NCBI GenBank assembly: GCA_027422505.1
Contig: JAPQWV010000304.1
Span: 372,001-436,000 of the forward strand
From: Craterostigma plantagineum
Lineage: Eukaryota; Streptophyta; Magnoliopsida; Lamiales; Linderniaceae
Length of the DNA stretch: 64,000 bases
Reading direction: 5' to 3'
In this document: piece after piece, positions 35,022-45,705 of the stretch
Layout of the letters: every line of letters starts with the position of its first letter
Position numbering within the stretch: the first letter of the stretch is position 1
The notes under the pieces: model-generated
Database searches by the model: none
What the model was told of the DNA's origin: nothing
Seen by the model: the letters and a program-made list of their open reading frames with translations, nothing else
Translations under genes and position numbers: made by a program

Positions 35022-38000
35022 ATGATTTCTGTGAAAAGCAGAAATGGTTGGGAGTTAGGGTTGGAGATGGGAGAGCTCGAGGAAGGAGAAGCGCTTTCTT
35101 GTAACGAGGGTGGCGGTGGAGATTCCTCTGTTGATCCTGATGTGTCATTTTCTTACATAGTAAGAACTATACTTATTGAATGTTGCTGATAATGGTAATA
35201 ACTTTATCGTGGGGTTGAATTAGGAGATCTCGTTATTCGTAAAATAGTCATTGATGGTCTTATTTGGGAATAGTTCAGTTACCGTTGTTGAATGGAATGT
35301 TTCTCTTTTGAATTACTCGATGTTCAACAACATTGTCGTGGAGTTGAATTGGGATATTTCATGAATAGTAAAACAATCATTGATGGCTTAGTTGTGAACT
35401 ATTTGGTCACCGTATTATGGAAGGTTGTACTGTATCTCTATTTCATCCATGTAATCGTTAGAACACTGGTTGCTCTAATATTCGGCTCCAATTATGATTT
35501 GAAGAAATTAAAAGAACTAAAGCATTTGCTTTTTGTTATGAAATTTGTCTTTTTGGTCTCCTTTTTTGGTAACTTATCGAACCATGCGAACTGGATTGCA
35601 AAGCGCAATTGTCTGGAATTTCGGTTACTGTCTCTTTGTCATCATCATGCAATTTGTGATGTTGTTAGGATGAGAAGATCCATAACCTTCTCGGCCACTT
35701 CCAGAAAGATTTTGAAGGCATTGTTTCAGCTGAGAATTTAGGTATGCGGAGGAGGATATATTATGTTGATGAGATTCTTATTGCGCAGTTATGATTGATA
35801 TTCTTCATTCTCATAGGCGCAAAATATGGTTACTACGGTTCGTTCTTACCTACATATCAGCGGTCGCCATCTTTGTCTCATAACAAGAGTACTCCACTGG
35901 CGCGCAGTAATGATTCACCAGGCTCCGTGAGAAAGATACCAGAGGTAGATTGTTGTATACTAATACGTATCTTCTTTACTCATGGTTAGGCTAATTAAGG
36001 GCTTGATTTTGTTTTCTGGTTGATTATAATGATTTGATTTTACTATAATAATATAGGATCAAATGCAAATACCAAAACTTTCGTCAACTTCTTCGCCGTC
36101 GTGGAGGTCACGTGAGGCTATAGGAAAAGCCATATCGTTAGGAAATTCTTTGAGAGGCAATGGTCACCGATTACCCACTAAACATGCCGAACATTCTAGT
36201 TCAAGTGGCGTCATTAAGCAGCCTGCAAATCCCTGTGATCAGAAACGTCTGAAAGTTCGAATCAAGGTTGGCTCAGAAAACTTGTTGATGCAAAAAAATG
36301 CAGAAATTTACAGTGGGCTTGGCCTTGAAATCTCTCCATCGTCATCACTGGATGGCAGTCCGATGCAAGTTGCAAAACATTTGCACGGAATAGAGGAATC
36401 TCCAACTAGTATACTTCGGGTAAATATATGATCCTGAATTCTGTTGTTCTCAATTGTTACTTATATCCATATTACGTCAAGTAACAGTACAAAACGTTTT
36501 TAATGCTGTGTTGGGGCAGATCATGACATCGTTCCCTGGAGACAACCTACTTCTGTCGCCTTTACCGGGAATTGTGATTAATTTGATTGAAAATGCGGGA
36601 CTTACAGGAAAATGTGAGGATAAAACGATTCAAGTTCTACCAAATGGACCTCTTTCTAGTAAGAACGATCAGAGAGTTTTGAACGCAAAAGCTTTGAAGT
36701 CGAGTGAAAGAAATGAGACTTTCTCCCCGGAATTGGCAAATCGGACATTTCGTGGTGATCAGGATGCTAATATTTCGTACTTGAATAATGAAAAAGAAGC
36801 TGATGCAGACATATCAGGCTGTGCGGCACTCGCCTCCAATGCCGATCCTTTAAAGGGTGCACTTGATGTGAATGTACAAGATCATACATCCTTGAATGAG
36901 CACTTAATTAGTGGACCAATTCGAGAAACCCACATGGCTGGAAAAAGTTTGGCTCGGAAGTCAGGGTCAAGAAGAAAGTTGCCCGAATCTAAAGAAGGAA
37001 ATACAGTGAACAACGTTGCCGCTAGCCCTCAAAGGGTTGTGATAAAAGCAGAAAAATCTCCTGCTTTTGATCAGTCAGAACCTGATTCATCCACACGAAA
37101 GAAAGCTCTGGTCAATAAATCCTCTGCTGATCCGTACGAGAGTTCCGTTGCTAATGCAGCAACATCTGTTAGCGAGGGAGGTTCAAAGAGATCTCTTGAG
37201 AAAATGAGGAAAGAGAAGAAAATAGTGCAGAGCACCGGCTCTCAAAAATCAGATGCACCTAAAGATCCATCAATGGCTGTTGTCGCGCCTTCGGCAACTC
37301 CCAAGAGTTTGATGACGTCTGGTGCAAACTCACCAGTGCGCAAAAATGATTCGCATTATCCCCTAGACGAAGAGAAACCTGTGGACTTGTACAAGGATTT
37401 CTTTGGCGATCTTGAATTTGAAGAAGATGATAATGAATCAGTATCTGGGGTTATTACATCTGTGGGACAATTGGGAGATCCAAAACGTGTAAGTAAGAGG
37501 AGCTCCAGTGAATCACACAGCACGTCGAAAGAGATACGTGAAGCTAAAAAATTTGGAAAGCCTCATGCGTCCGAAAAGCATCCTAGCATCGGTTCTCAAC
37601 TCACTCCTAGTCTTACATCTGGTCATGTGCCTGAGGCTCCGGTGAGTGTGCTCCCACCTAATGAAGATTGGGTGTGTTGTGATAAGTGTGCAAAGTGGAG
37701 ACTACTTCCACTTGGTCTGAATCCAAATGATCTTCCTCAAAAATGGGTCTGTAAGATGCTGAAATGGCTGTAAGTAAACTAACTCTTCTTTTCATTGCAT
37801 TGCCGTTGTCTTAATATACGTCTATTTATGAGATTATCTCCTCATAATAGATTAGTCGATCCTTGTGGATCTCCTCATAATGACCATATAATCATTGACT
37901 CTATCAAAACTTGTACATTTGCTTTGTATGTGCTACGTCTTTTATGTTGGGATGTGGGTATTACGAAATGATAAGTTTTCTAAGAGCTTAGGCCATTAGA

Positions 38001-40811
38001 GCAAATGGTCATTTCAACGTTTTCAATCGAGACAACTAATATTTTATTTCCTACAGGCCTGGAATGAACCATTGCAATGTTCCGGAGAATGACACCACTA
38101 ATGCATTAAGAGCTGTATACAATCAAGTTACTTCGGATATTGGACCCACTTCTGATGAACAACAATTTGTTCTCAACAACTCTGGCCAAGATCCCCAAAA
38201 TGCTTCTACACCAAGTGCCCCCTGTATTGGAAAGAAAATCCATAGGCCCATAAATGCAACTAGTTTAAGCGGTAATTCTGCTCACCATGTCCACTTAAGA
38301 GAACCCAACTTCTGGGGTGTTTGATCAGTGGAAAATATTCTCCTGCAGGTGTTAGTGGACATCTTCGTACGCCAGAATTGAGTGGTCAAGCTAGTAAGTC
38401 TGCTGGTAAAGAAAAAACATCTCTTGTCAATCATTGTGATAAAGGTAATAAACTTCTAACTACAACCCACGCTTCCCACAAGTCATGATAGCACAATTCA
38501 TATGAATTTAGCAAGGTTTCGAAATTTCATGCTTTCTGGGACTGGAATTCTCTTAAAATTGCAAAACCTTGTGCAGACACAAGCATAAAAGTAAGAAGCA
38601 AGAGGGAATCTGAATTGGAGGATTCAAGAGCTTCTAAAAGAGTCAGGAGTGCTGAGCAGGCCAACCATAAGGACTTGAGAGAGAGTGGAGCTAACGATGT
38701 TATGTCGCCGCAAAATGCCAAAACGCATAGTCCTTGTGCCGAAGAAAATTCTCTGTTGCATTTGAGCAGAAGTGATGCTAGTAGGGACTCCCGAAAAAGG
38801 AGGAAATCAAAGTTACTTAACGACGCTGAGGTTTTCTCAGAGCGGCATCCCACTCCTGTACAATGTAAACAAGAATCAGACGTTTTTATGGAACAAATGT
38901 CTGAAAATGAGCATCGGAAGGAGAAGAAAGCTAGAGTTTCCAAATCCGGGCTTAAAGACACCACTCATGGAAGCAAATTCAGCAGTGGAACTGATAGGAA
39001 AGGAAGAAGTACTACAATGAAACATCCCTTTGTCGCATCCCATTCAAGCTCCTCCGAGGTGTCTGGCTCAGATAAAAACAACACCGGGTATCCTGAAGAT
39101 GTTAAGGGCTCACCAGTTGAATCAGTCTCTTCATCTCCTCTGAGATTTGCTAACAGTGAGAAAGTCAGGCCTGCCAAGAAGAACCTTGTAGAGAACGATG
39201 ATTTCCATGAACCTCGGTCTTTGTCTTCTGAGGAGCAGCCAAATAGTAGAAAAACCAAGGCAGACGAGCATTCGGGAATGCTTAATAAGGGTGAGAAGTT
39301 CAGTTCCAGTAAAATATCTTCTGGTGGAACATTTGTTGGGAGTAGAGAACAAAGCCACTACGATGGTGGAGGCGTTGAAGTCCTGGATCAGAAATTTGAT
39401 CTTTCACTTGAACCTGCAAATGAGAAATTACCAGAAAAAAAGGACTTGGGTGAACTCACGGTGACTGAGAAGGCAAATGGACTTCCACCACTAGCTAGAG
39501 TTCAGAATGAAAACGTTTTGAATGCTGAAAACGCCGATAGTCAGAAGGCTCAAATACCAAAAAAGAAATCTGAAAACCAGAATGGTCAGCAGCCAACTAG
39601 TACAAGAAAGTCAACTCCTAGCTTGCGCAGGGATAGGGATGCTGAGGCTGCAAGTCCTCTCCGAAGAGATCACTCAAGCCAGGCTGCTAATAACGCTCTT
39701 AAAGAAGCAAAGGATTTGAAACACCTTGCTGATCGTATGAAGGTTTTTTTCACACTTAGAGGTTCTCCTATTATTTATTGTTCAACATTATCTTATGTCG
39801 ATAACATCTTTGTTCGTTACTCAGGGATCAGCCGAAAGCAATGGATTGTACTTCGAAGCTGCTCTCAAATTCCTCCATGGTGCCTCTTTGCTGGAATCTG
39901 GAACCAGCGAATCAACTAAGCATAATGATCTGATGAAGTCGATGCAGATATATAGTAGCACAGCAAAATTGTTCGAGTAAGTTACTATCAACCTTCATAT
40001 GAGTCTTCTTTCGTTCTTGGTTTGTGCGTTACATTTTTCTGGGTACTTAGTTTGTTTTTAATGTTGCCTAGTCTGAGGTTACTATCATTTCAAATGGTCG
40101 TTGCATATTTTTAGGTTTTGTGCCCTTAATTATGAGAAGTCAAATGACATGGCTGCTGCATCTTTGGCCTATAAATGTGTGGAGGTCGCTTACATGCGAG
40201 TCGTTTACTCTTCCAATGCCACTTCTAGCAGAGACAGAAACGATTTGCAAAGGGCTCTACAGATTGTTCCTACTGGTAACCTGACGATGCTCAATACTCT
40301 ATTTTCTTCTCCTTGCTTGCTCAAATGGTTTCTTAATTTAATTTTCAATAGGAGAATCTCCTTCTTCGTCTGCCTCTGATATTGAAAACATGAACAACCA
40401 AGCGCGCACAGACAAAGCTTCCTTGGCCACGGTTTCTGTTTCTCCGAACGTTTCTGAAAGCCACGTCTTGACTTCCAGGACTCGTGCTGGTTTCTTACGT
40501 ATACTTAACTTTGTAAGTCCAATTCTTGAGATCTTCAACTGCTTATCTTTTGCTATTATAAGATTGATAATGGAACCACTGTTAAAACATGTAACTCATT
40601 AATTTGTTCTTAATAGGCACAGGATGTTAACTCTGCCATGGAAGCGTCTAGAAAATCAAGAAGTGCTTTATCTGCTGCTTTGTCGAAGCTCGCAGGAACC
40701 CCTCACGAGGAGGGCGTCTCTTCACTGAAAAAGGCGCTCGACTTCAACTTCCATGACATCGAGGCTTTGCTGCTCCTAGTTAGAGTTGCAATGGAGGCTA
40801 TCGGACGTTGA
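35022..40811 (+). CDS. CW-type zinc finger protein (CWZF family)
   Basis: Nuclear protein with a CW domain, a reader of methylated histone H3K4 in other CW proteins; this plant subfamily is large, disordered and poorly characterised. Twelve exons: 35022-35159, 35669-35741, 35817-35944, 36057-36419, 36520-37769, 38057-38271, 38349-38444, 38577-39742, 39825-39976, 40115-40275, 40352-40512, 40617-40811; exactly 1365 aa. The start MISVKSRNGWELGLEMGELE fits the family better than an upstream ATG at 34818. Then DEKIHNLLGHFQKDFEG and GAKYGYYGSFLPTYQRSP. The CW motif is WVCCDKCAKWRLLPLG...LPQKWVCKM..WLPGMNHC, split by intron 5. A long Lys/Ser-rich linker follows (exon 8). The conserved C-terminus (YFEAALKFLHGASLLESG to VRVAMEAIGR) is helical and possibly a four-helix bundle. 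No frame breaks. Confidence 0.9.
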
Positions 40812-42258
40812 TCTTTTCAAGTTTTGAGCGATCCCATACGAGAACTGAAAATAGCCTACTTACTACCTTTTGAATCCTATCAAATGGCAGATCTTTTTAC
40901 CATTTGTTGAGTGCTGCTGCTCAGAAAACAAGGATTCGCGGAGGAAGCTGTGAATTGAATATCGTATCATCGATAGAGTTCTAATCGGTGAACGAAGATT
41001 GTCGTCTCAGGTACGTTATAATCTTGGTACTACAACTATGCACTGCATTGCTTCTCCATTCACATTTACTATTACTATTTTCTTCAACGGCTTTTCTTTT
41101 TTATCTTGCAGGTTTTCCCTTACCTGTTGTTTGATTAGTTTGTGGAGGAAAATAGAGAGAATAGGTTGCTCAAACATGCAACTTAGTTATATTCTTTTTC
41201 ATGGATTGTGAGTAGCTTTGTGCAAGAATGATTTTTCATATCCATCCTTGAGGATATAATGTGGTACAGTGTTTAAAGTCAGTTATTAAAGATTTTGGAG
41301 CCCTTTGTCTCTTTTAAGGATTTGTTTGTCATAACTAATTGATGGCTTTAGTAATGATTGTTGTGGAATTTCAAGATGGTTTGTTTCACTGAATGGAGAA
41401 CTTGGTAGAGGGAGATTAGATTTTATTAGTAAAAAATATACCGATGTAAAAAAATATGTTATCATCTAAATTACTCATTTACCCTCCTCTCGCGTAATAA
41501 TCCGAGGTTAAATTAGTAAATCACTTTACGCCAACCAATAGTTATCTAACTCATCATTCAATAAGACCATATATTATATGAAAAATTCAAACTCTGGAAA
41601 CCTTGCTTGTATTTAATTTATGGAGAGGAGGGTTGGCTGATTCTACGTAAGATTCCAGCAACTAAATTAGCTAATAAAAAAGACCATCTTTCTAGGAATA
41701 AGTCGTGTTCTAATAATCTTCTCGTGATCTATTAACTTAATTCAAACTCAGACGTCTTATTACAAACTTGCAAACAGCAGCTTGCGTATTGAATGAAGGA
41801 TACAGCTGACAAGCACAAAGTTATCGCAAAGTTGATTCGGTTCAATTATGAGTATTTAATATATAACGTGCTATCGACTATCTTTTATATATAAAATTCA
41901 TACTCTACGCGGCTATGATTATCATTGACAACTCACAGCAGAATGATTGTCGAACGCTAAAATACATTGTATCGAGAAATATTGCATATATAAATTATCT
42001 ACTTGTAGTTTATGTGGAACATTCAAAACAAGGAAAATAATCATTTGACTACGTAATAGTATAAGCACGAAACTCAACTCATTTCCCCTCCAATCGGTCT
42101 AATTTTCTCCGTGTAAAAATAGTTAATTATAAAACAATCGATAAATTAGCTGTTTATTTCTCTAATTTTCTCAAGTTAGGTAGCAATTAGCCCAACTCCA
42201 GCCATTATTTAAACAAATCACTATCAAATTAGCAGAACATCAGAAGAAAAAGAGAGAA
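40812..42258. other. 3' flank of CWZF and RALF upstream region
   Basis: About 1.4 kb. The part 40812-41300 looks transcribed and includes an intron-like GT...AG segment (41010-41111), consistent with a spliced 3' UTR. The remainder is AT-rich promoter DNA for RALF, with a TATTTAAA box at 42206-42213, 46 bp before the RALF ATG. Confidence 0.45.
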
Positions 42259-42600
42259 ATGTCGAAAACTCACCTCATCTTCTACGCCTTGTTAGTGGCG
42301 GCAGCAGCAGCAGCAGCTTTAACCTTCTCTACTACCGCAGAAGCCAAAAGCGACGGCGCGTGGCTGCCGACGAACGACGCCGCTTGGATGCCGATGACGT
42401 ACGGCGGCGAGTTCGAGATGGACTCGGAGGCGAACCGGCGCATATTAGCCACCACCAGAAGGTACATCAGCTACGGCGCGCTGCAGGCGAACTCCGTTCC
42501 CTGCTCGCGGAGGGGCGCTTCTTACTACAACTGCAGATCAGGCGCGCAGGCGAATCCGTACACCCGCTCCTGCTCGGCAATTACTCGGTGCAGGAGTTGA
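42259..42600 (+). CDS. RALF: RALF peptide hormone precursor
   Basis: Secreted cysteine-rich peptide that signals through CrRLK1L receptors (FERONIA and relatives) and alkalinises the apoplast. Single exon, 113 aa. An Ala-rich signal peptide spans residues 1-28 (core ALLVAAAAAAALTFSTTAEA). The S1P processing site RRIL is followed by the mature peptide, whose start carries ATTRRYISYGAL with the conserved YISY receptor-binding motif. Four cysteines make two disulfides (SVPC, YYNC, RSC, TRC) and the end is ITRCRS. A TATA box lies 46 bp upstream. The best match is the RALF1/22/23/33 group. Clear single-copy intact gene. Confidence 0.96.
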   Translation: MSKTHLIFYALLVAAAAAAALTFSTTAEAKSDGAWLPTNDAAWMPMTYGGEFEMDSEANRRILATTRRYISYGALQANSVPCSRRGASYYNCRSGAQANPYTRSCSAITRCRS

Positions 42601-43047
42601 CTTCGCTCGAATTGGGTAATTTTGTTTGACCTTATTTCGTTTTTCGGTCCTGAATGTACACGCTGTCCATCGGTATACAAACACACGGAAGAATGATAAT
42701 TCTTTGCTTTCTATCATTTGGATTGAATCGTAGACTTGTATGTGGTGTCTGGAATTTGAGATTGTTCTGTTATCAGTTGGGGATTTGATAATTACTCTGT
42801 TAATCCTATAAACGAGAGACAAGCATTTGGGCAGATTAGTGCTGGCCTTGCAATATTCTTCCAGGCAAATCAATGGCAAGTAGAAAAAAGTAGTAACGTA
42901 AATCGTAAGATCGATACGAAATCTAAGAATCACCCAATAGATCGTCTTGTCTGAAAAAAAAGCATGAGAACTGAACGAGCAAAACTTGTCGTTTTGGGCC
43001 AAAGTGGCGTTCTTTTTTTTGTTCTTTTGTTTTTATGTTGTGAAGCT

Positions 43048-43164
43048 AGAAAATGTAATCTAATCTTAACGTGGTATAGTTCTAGTGGGAATATTTCCAA
43101 TTCTAGATCAATGAGAAAATGTAGTTCAATTCTTAACGTGGTATAGTTCTAGTGGGAATATTTC
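43048..43164 (+). repeat. Tandem near-duplication upstream of TSPO
   Basis: Two near-identical segments about 67 bp apart. The shared 34-bp core begins TCTTAACGTGGTATAGTTC at 43064 and again at 43131. GAAAATGTA precedes both. The first-to-second spacing and near-identity point to a recent local duplication. Confidence 0.9.
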
Positions 43165-43244
43165 GTAACAAAAAGAATTAAATAGATCGCAGCAGCAATC
43201 GTTAATCGTTATCGTCAGGTCAACCAAAACACACCAACTTCTCC

Positions 43245-43330
43245 ACACGTGTCACCTTCTAACGCCACGTGTGCTTCATCGCGGTGCTTCGCTCTACACG
43301 CGGATAAACGCCTTTCCTTCCCTATAATAT
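43245..43330 (+). promoter_or_regulatory. TSPO core promoter with paired ABRE/G-box sites
   Basis: CACACGTGTCACC (core ACACGTGTC, 43245-43253) and GCCACGTGTGC (43264-43274) lie about 20 bp apart. TATAAT follows at 43323-43328, with the ATG at 43378. Two adjacent ACGT-core elements form the classical abscisic acid response unit. Arabidopsis TSPO is induced by ABA and stress, so the sites fit the gene. Confidence 0.75.
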
Positions 43331-43377
43331 GAACTCCAATCCTTTCTTCGCCCCATAATCACCATCATCAAGAAAGA

Positions 43378-43959
43378 ATGGCTTCATCGCAAGAACTCAA
43401 GCACAGATCCACCCAAGAAGACCAATCCTCCACCACCGCCGCCGGCGACGACGCAATCAACAAGCCCAGAAAGAAACCAACCACCACCATCTCGGCGGCG
43501 CGTGGCTCACGCTCCCTCTCCCTCGCAGTCGGCGTCCCCCTCCTCCTCACGTTGCTCGTGGTCTACTTCTTCGGATCCTCAAATCGCTACCGTACCCTCC
43601 ACAAGCCCTTCTACGTCCCTCCTCTCTGGGCCGTACACCTGACCTGCCTCCTCAGCTCCTCCTTGACGAGCCTATCCGCCTGGCTCGTGTGGGCCGAGGG
43701 AGGCTTCCACCGCAGCCCCAACGCCCTGGCGGCGTACGCAGCCCAGCTAGGCCTGAGCTTTCTGTGGTACGTGGTGGTGTTCGGCGCTGGGATGGTGAGC
43801 GCCGGGCTTGTCCTCTGCGCTGGGCTGTTTGCCGCCTTGGTGGGCTGTGCAAAGTTGTTTAAGGGGATGAACCACGTCGCCGGGGATCTGACAAGGGTGT
43901 GTTTGGCGTGGCCGGCCATGCTCGCCCTGTTGAACTTTAGACTTTTCTTGCATCGTTGA
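43378..43959 (+). CDS. TSPO: Translocator protein homolog (tryptophan-rich sensory protein)
   Basis: Multistress membrane protein of the TspO/MBR family; in plants it sits in the secretory pathway, binds haem, and is degraded by autophagy. Single exon, 193 aa. A hydrophilic plant-specific N-terminal extension (residues 1-45) is rich in Ser, Thr, Lys and Arg. Five hydrophobic spans follow: LAVGVPLLLTLLVVYFFG, the PPLWAVHLTCLLSSSLTSLS stretch, then AAYAAQLGLSFLWYVVVFGA, GLVLCAGLFAALVGCAKLF and LAWPAMLALLNFRLFL. The family's first-loop YxPPLW-type sequence is FYVPPLWAVH. The length is close to the Arabidopsis protein. No introns, as usual for plant TSPO. Confidence 0.93.
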   Translation: MASSQELKHRSTQEDQSSTTAAGDDAINKPRKKPTTTISAARGSRSLSLAVGVPLLLTLLVVYFFGSSNRYRTLHKPFYVPPLWAVHLTCLLSSSLTSLSAWLVWAEGGFHRSPNALAAYAAQLGLSFLWYVVVFGAGMVSAGLVLCAGLFAALVGCAKLFKGMNHVAGDLTRVCLAWPAMLALLNFRLFLHR

Positions 43960-44235
43960 TGTGAATGAATGAATGAATCGAGGGAAGGAAAGAGATGGTT
44001 TTCCTGCTGTGTGAATCTCAAGTTGTTTGCCTTGTATTGTGGAGAGATCTGAGATTGAGACCTCTGTATGTATACAAGTTTACGCTTTCATATGTATGCT
44101 GTTGAGAAACTTATTTACATAAATCAATGTAAGAATGATGAATTTGATCTCAAATCCAACGGTAATAAGGGGAGCTGTATACAGTGTCCTACCTGCAAAA
44201 GAGCTGATTCTAATAAATGCCTGAAGGAGTTGGCT

Positions 44236-45455
44236 TCATTCTGTAAGTCGAAGTCTTCTGAGTGTCACAGAAGTTCGCCTCTTTTGGTCGATTTGCTTAC
44301 CGTCCCACCGCTGAACCTCGGCCGTTCGATTAATCTCGTGCTTCCACTGATACCTCGCCTCTCCCCACATCAGCACTAACGATCCCTGGGTAAGAAGCAC
44401 TGGGATCTTCGGCAAGGGAACTGATGAGTCCTTAGCCTCGACGGGGCTGAAATGCATGACGCACGTCGACTCGAGCGACACGATTGCGATTCCATCGTCG
44501 AATTTCATGAGATCGACGTGGGCACAGATGCCCTGCAAATAAGACCGTCGGCAATGTGCATCTGCAGTGACCAGTGTGTGCTATTTGAGATGGAAGGAAG
44601 CGTAGGGAGGAGCAGGTACATACCTCACCTGGCTGGTATATGTTGACTATGAGCTGATTGAAGAGCGGCTCACGCCACAGTAGCTCCAGCGGAAATGGGC
44701 AGGTTCCTTCGCTTTGATCGCTCGTTGCTATGCTCTCGCGGATGTAGTAAGAGAGGTCGACGGCCCAAGAGGGAAGTTCGCCGAATCTCATTGCCTGCAA
44801 TTAGAGAAATGCATCACACTGATCCACAACGACTGTAGTGTCTCTATCTATCAGCTTGGATCAACACTCGAATTTGGTTCCATGGAAAATGACCAATGAA
44901 ATGAATTGATTGGTGCTAAACGAAAACAGAGTGAGAACAATCGAGATTAAGCTCTTCCTAGATACTCTGCTGATCCATAGATTTCGTCATAAAACGCTTC
45001 AATCGAGTGTTTTAACATCAATCTCTGCAACATTGAATTTTAAGAACGCGACGGCGTACCTGGTTATGCGAGCCTTGAGCTGAATAATATCCCTCTGCTT
45101 ACAGACAATACCCACGATAAACACACTCCTTCACTACAAATTTTGATTATTATTGTTCAAACTAGCAAATGAAAACGCATCGACTTTTTTAGGTTCGTTC
45201 ACCTTTCTCAAGAGCAGAGAGCGCAGAATTTTGTTGATCGGCGGATAGAAAATCCCTGCAGATCCAAAGACCGTTGATTCCATCGACAGATTCCCAGCTA
45301 CCAGCGTCCCCAAAAATTGAAATCGCCTCCGTGCCGCCACAGTAGCCGATCTTTGGAAGCATTTCGAGGTCATCGCTCGAGTTTTCACCGTCGCTTTCCG
45401 ACGACGAGTCGCCGAATGCCTCTCTGAGGATGGTTTTGAGCTCAACCTTCTCCAT
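44236..45455 (-). CDS. AlkB-like 2-oxoglutarate/Fe(II) oxygenase
   Basis: Member of the AlkB homolog family (oxidative demethylation of nucleic acids), close to plant proteins described as ALKBH-like oxygenases. Four exons: 45455-45203, 45094-45060, 44794-44624, 44532-44236; exactly 251 aa. The acidic N-terminus MEKVELKTILREAFGDSSSE is followed by GLWICRDFLSADQQ. The core has the iron ligands HxD in GICAHVDLMKFDDGIAIVS, the distal His in YQWKHEINR, and the 2-oxoglutarate Arg pair in RRTSVTLRRLR. FPLELLWREPLFNQLIVNIY is the usual lead-in. No frame breaks. Substrate (RNA, DNA or protein) cannot be read from the sequence. It is divergent from PMS1 with only 250 bp between the start codons. Confidence 0.88.
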
Positions 45456-45705
45456 TTAGAAATGCTCTCTTTGCTTTTAGTATCATATGTTGTATTTACT
45501 TGATTAATTAATGATGATTTAGTTTGATATTAACAATAATTAAAAAAAATTATTCGCGGCAAAATATCGGTGATCAATTCGACAAAGCGGGATTATTATA
45601 ATTTTATATATTTTAGTAATTCAATTGCTGGCTAATCGTCGAACACTTCACAGTCACAAAAACGGAGGCGCGAAGCTCATGCGCTTATTCTGCAATCACA
45701 ATTTC
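45456..45705. promoter_or_regulatory. Bidirectional promoter interval, AlkB-like / PMS1
   Basis: 250 bp between two outward-facing start codons (45455 minus, 45706 plus). It is AT-rich in the middle (45480-45620). An in-frame upstream ATG at 45679 could extend PMS1 by nine codons. Both genes belong to nucleic-acid repair families. Confidence 0.6.

Larger units (their letters stand above)
42601..43377. promoter_or_regulatory. RALF 3' flank and TSPO promoter
   Basis: About 780 bp. It holds a duplicated segment of about 50 bp (43048-43097 and 43114-43164) and, near the TSPO start, two ABRE/G-box sites plus a TATA box, annotated separately. Confidence 0.55.

Noticed and set aside
43611..44021. 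Minus-strand frames of 66-136 codons over TSPO
   Set aside because: No start context or family; they arise from the GC-rich TSPO coding strand.
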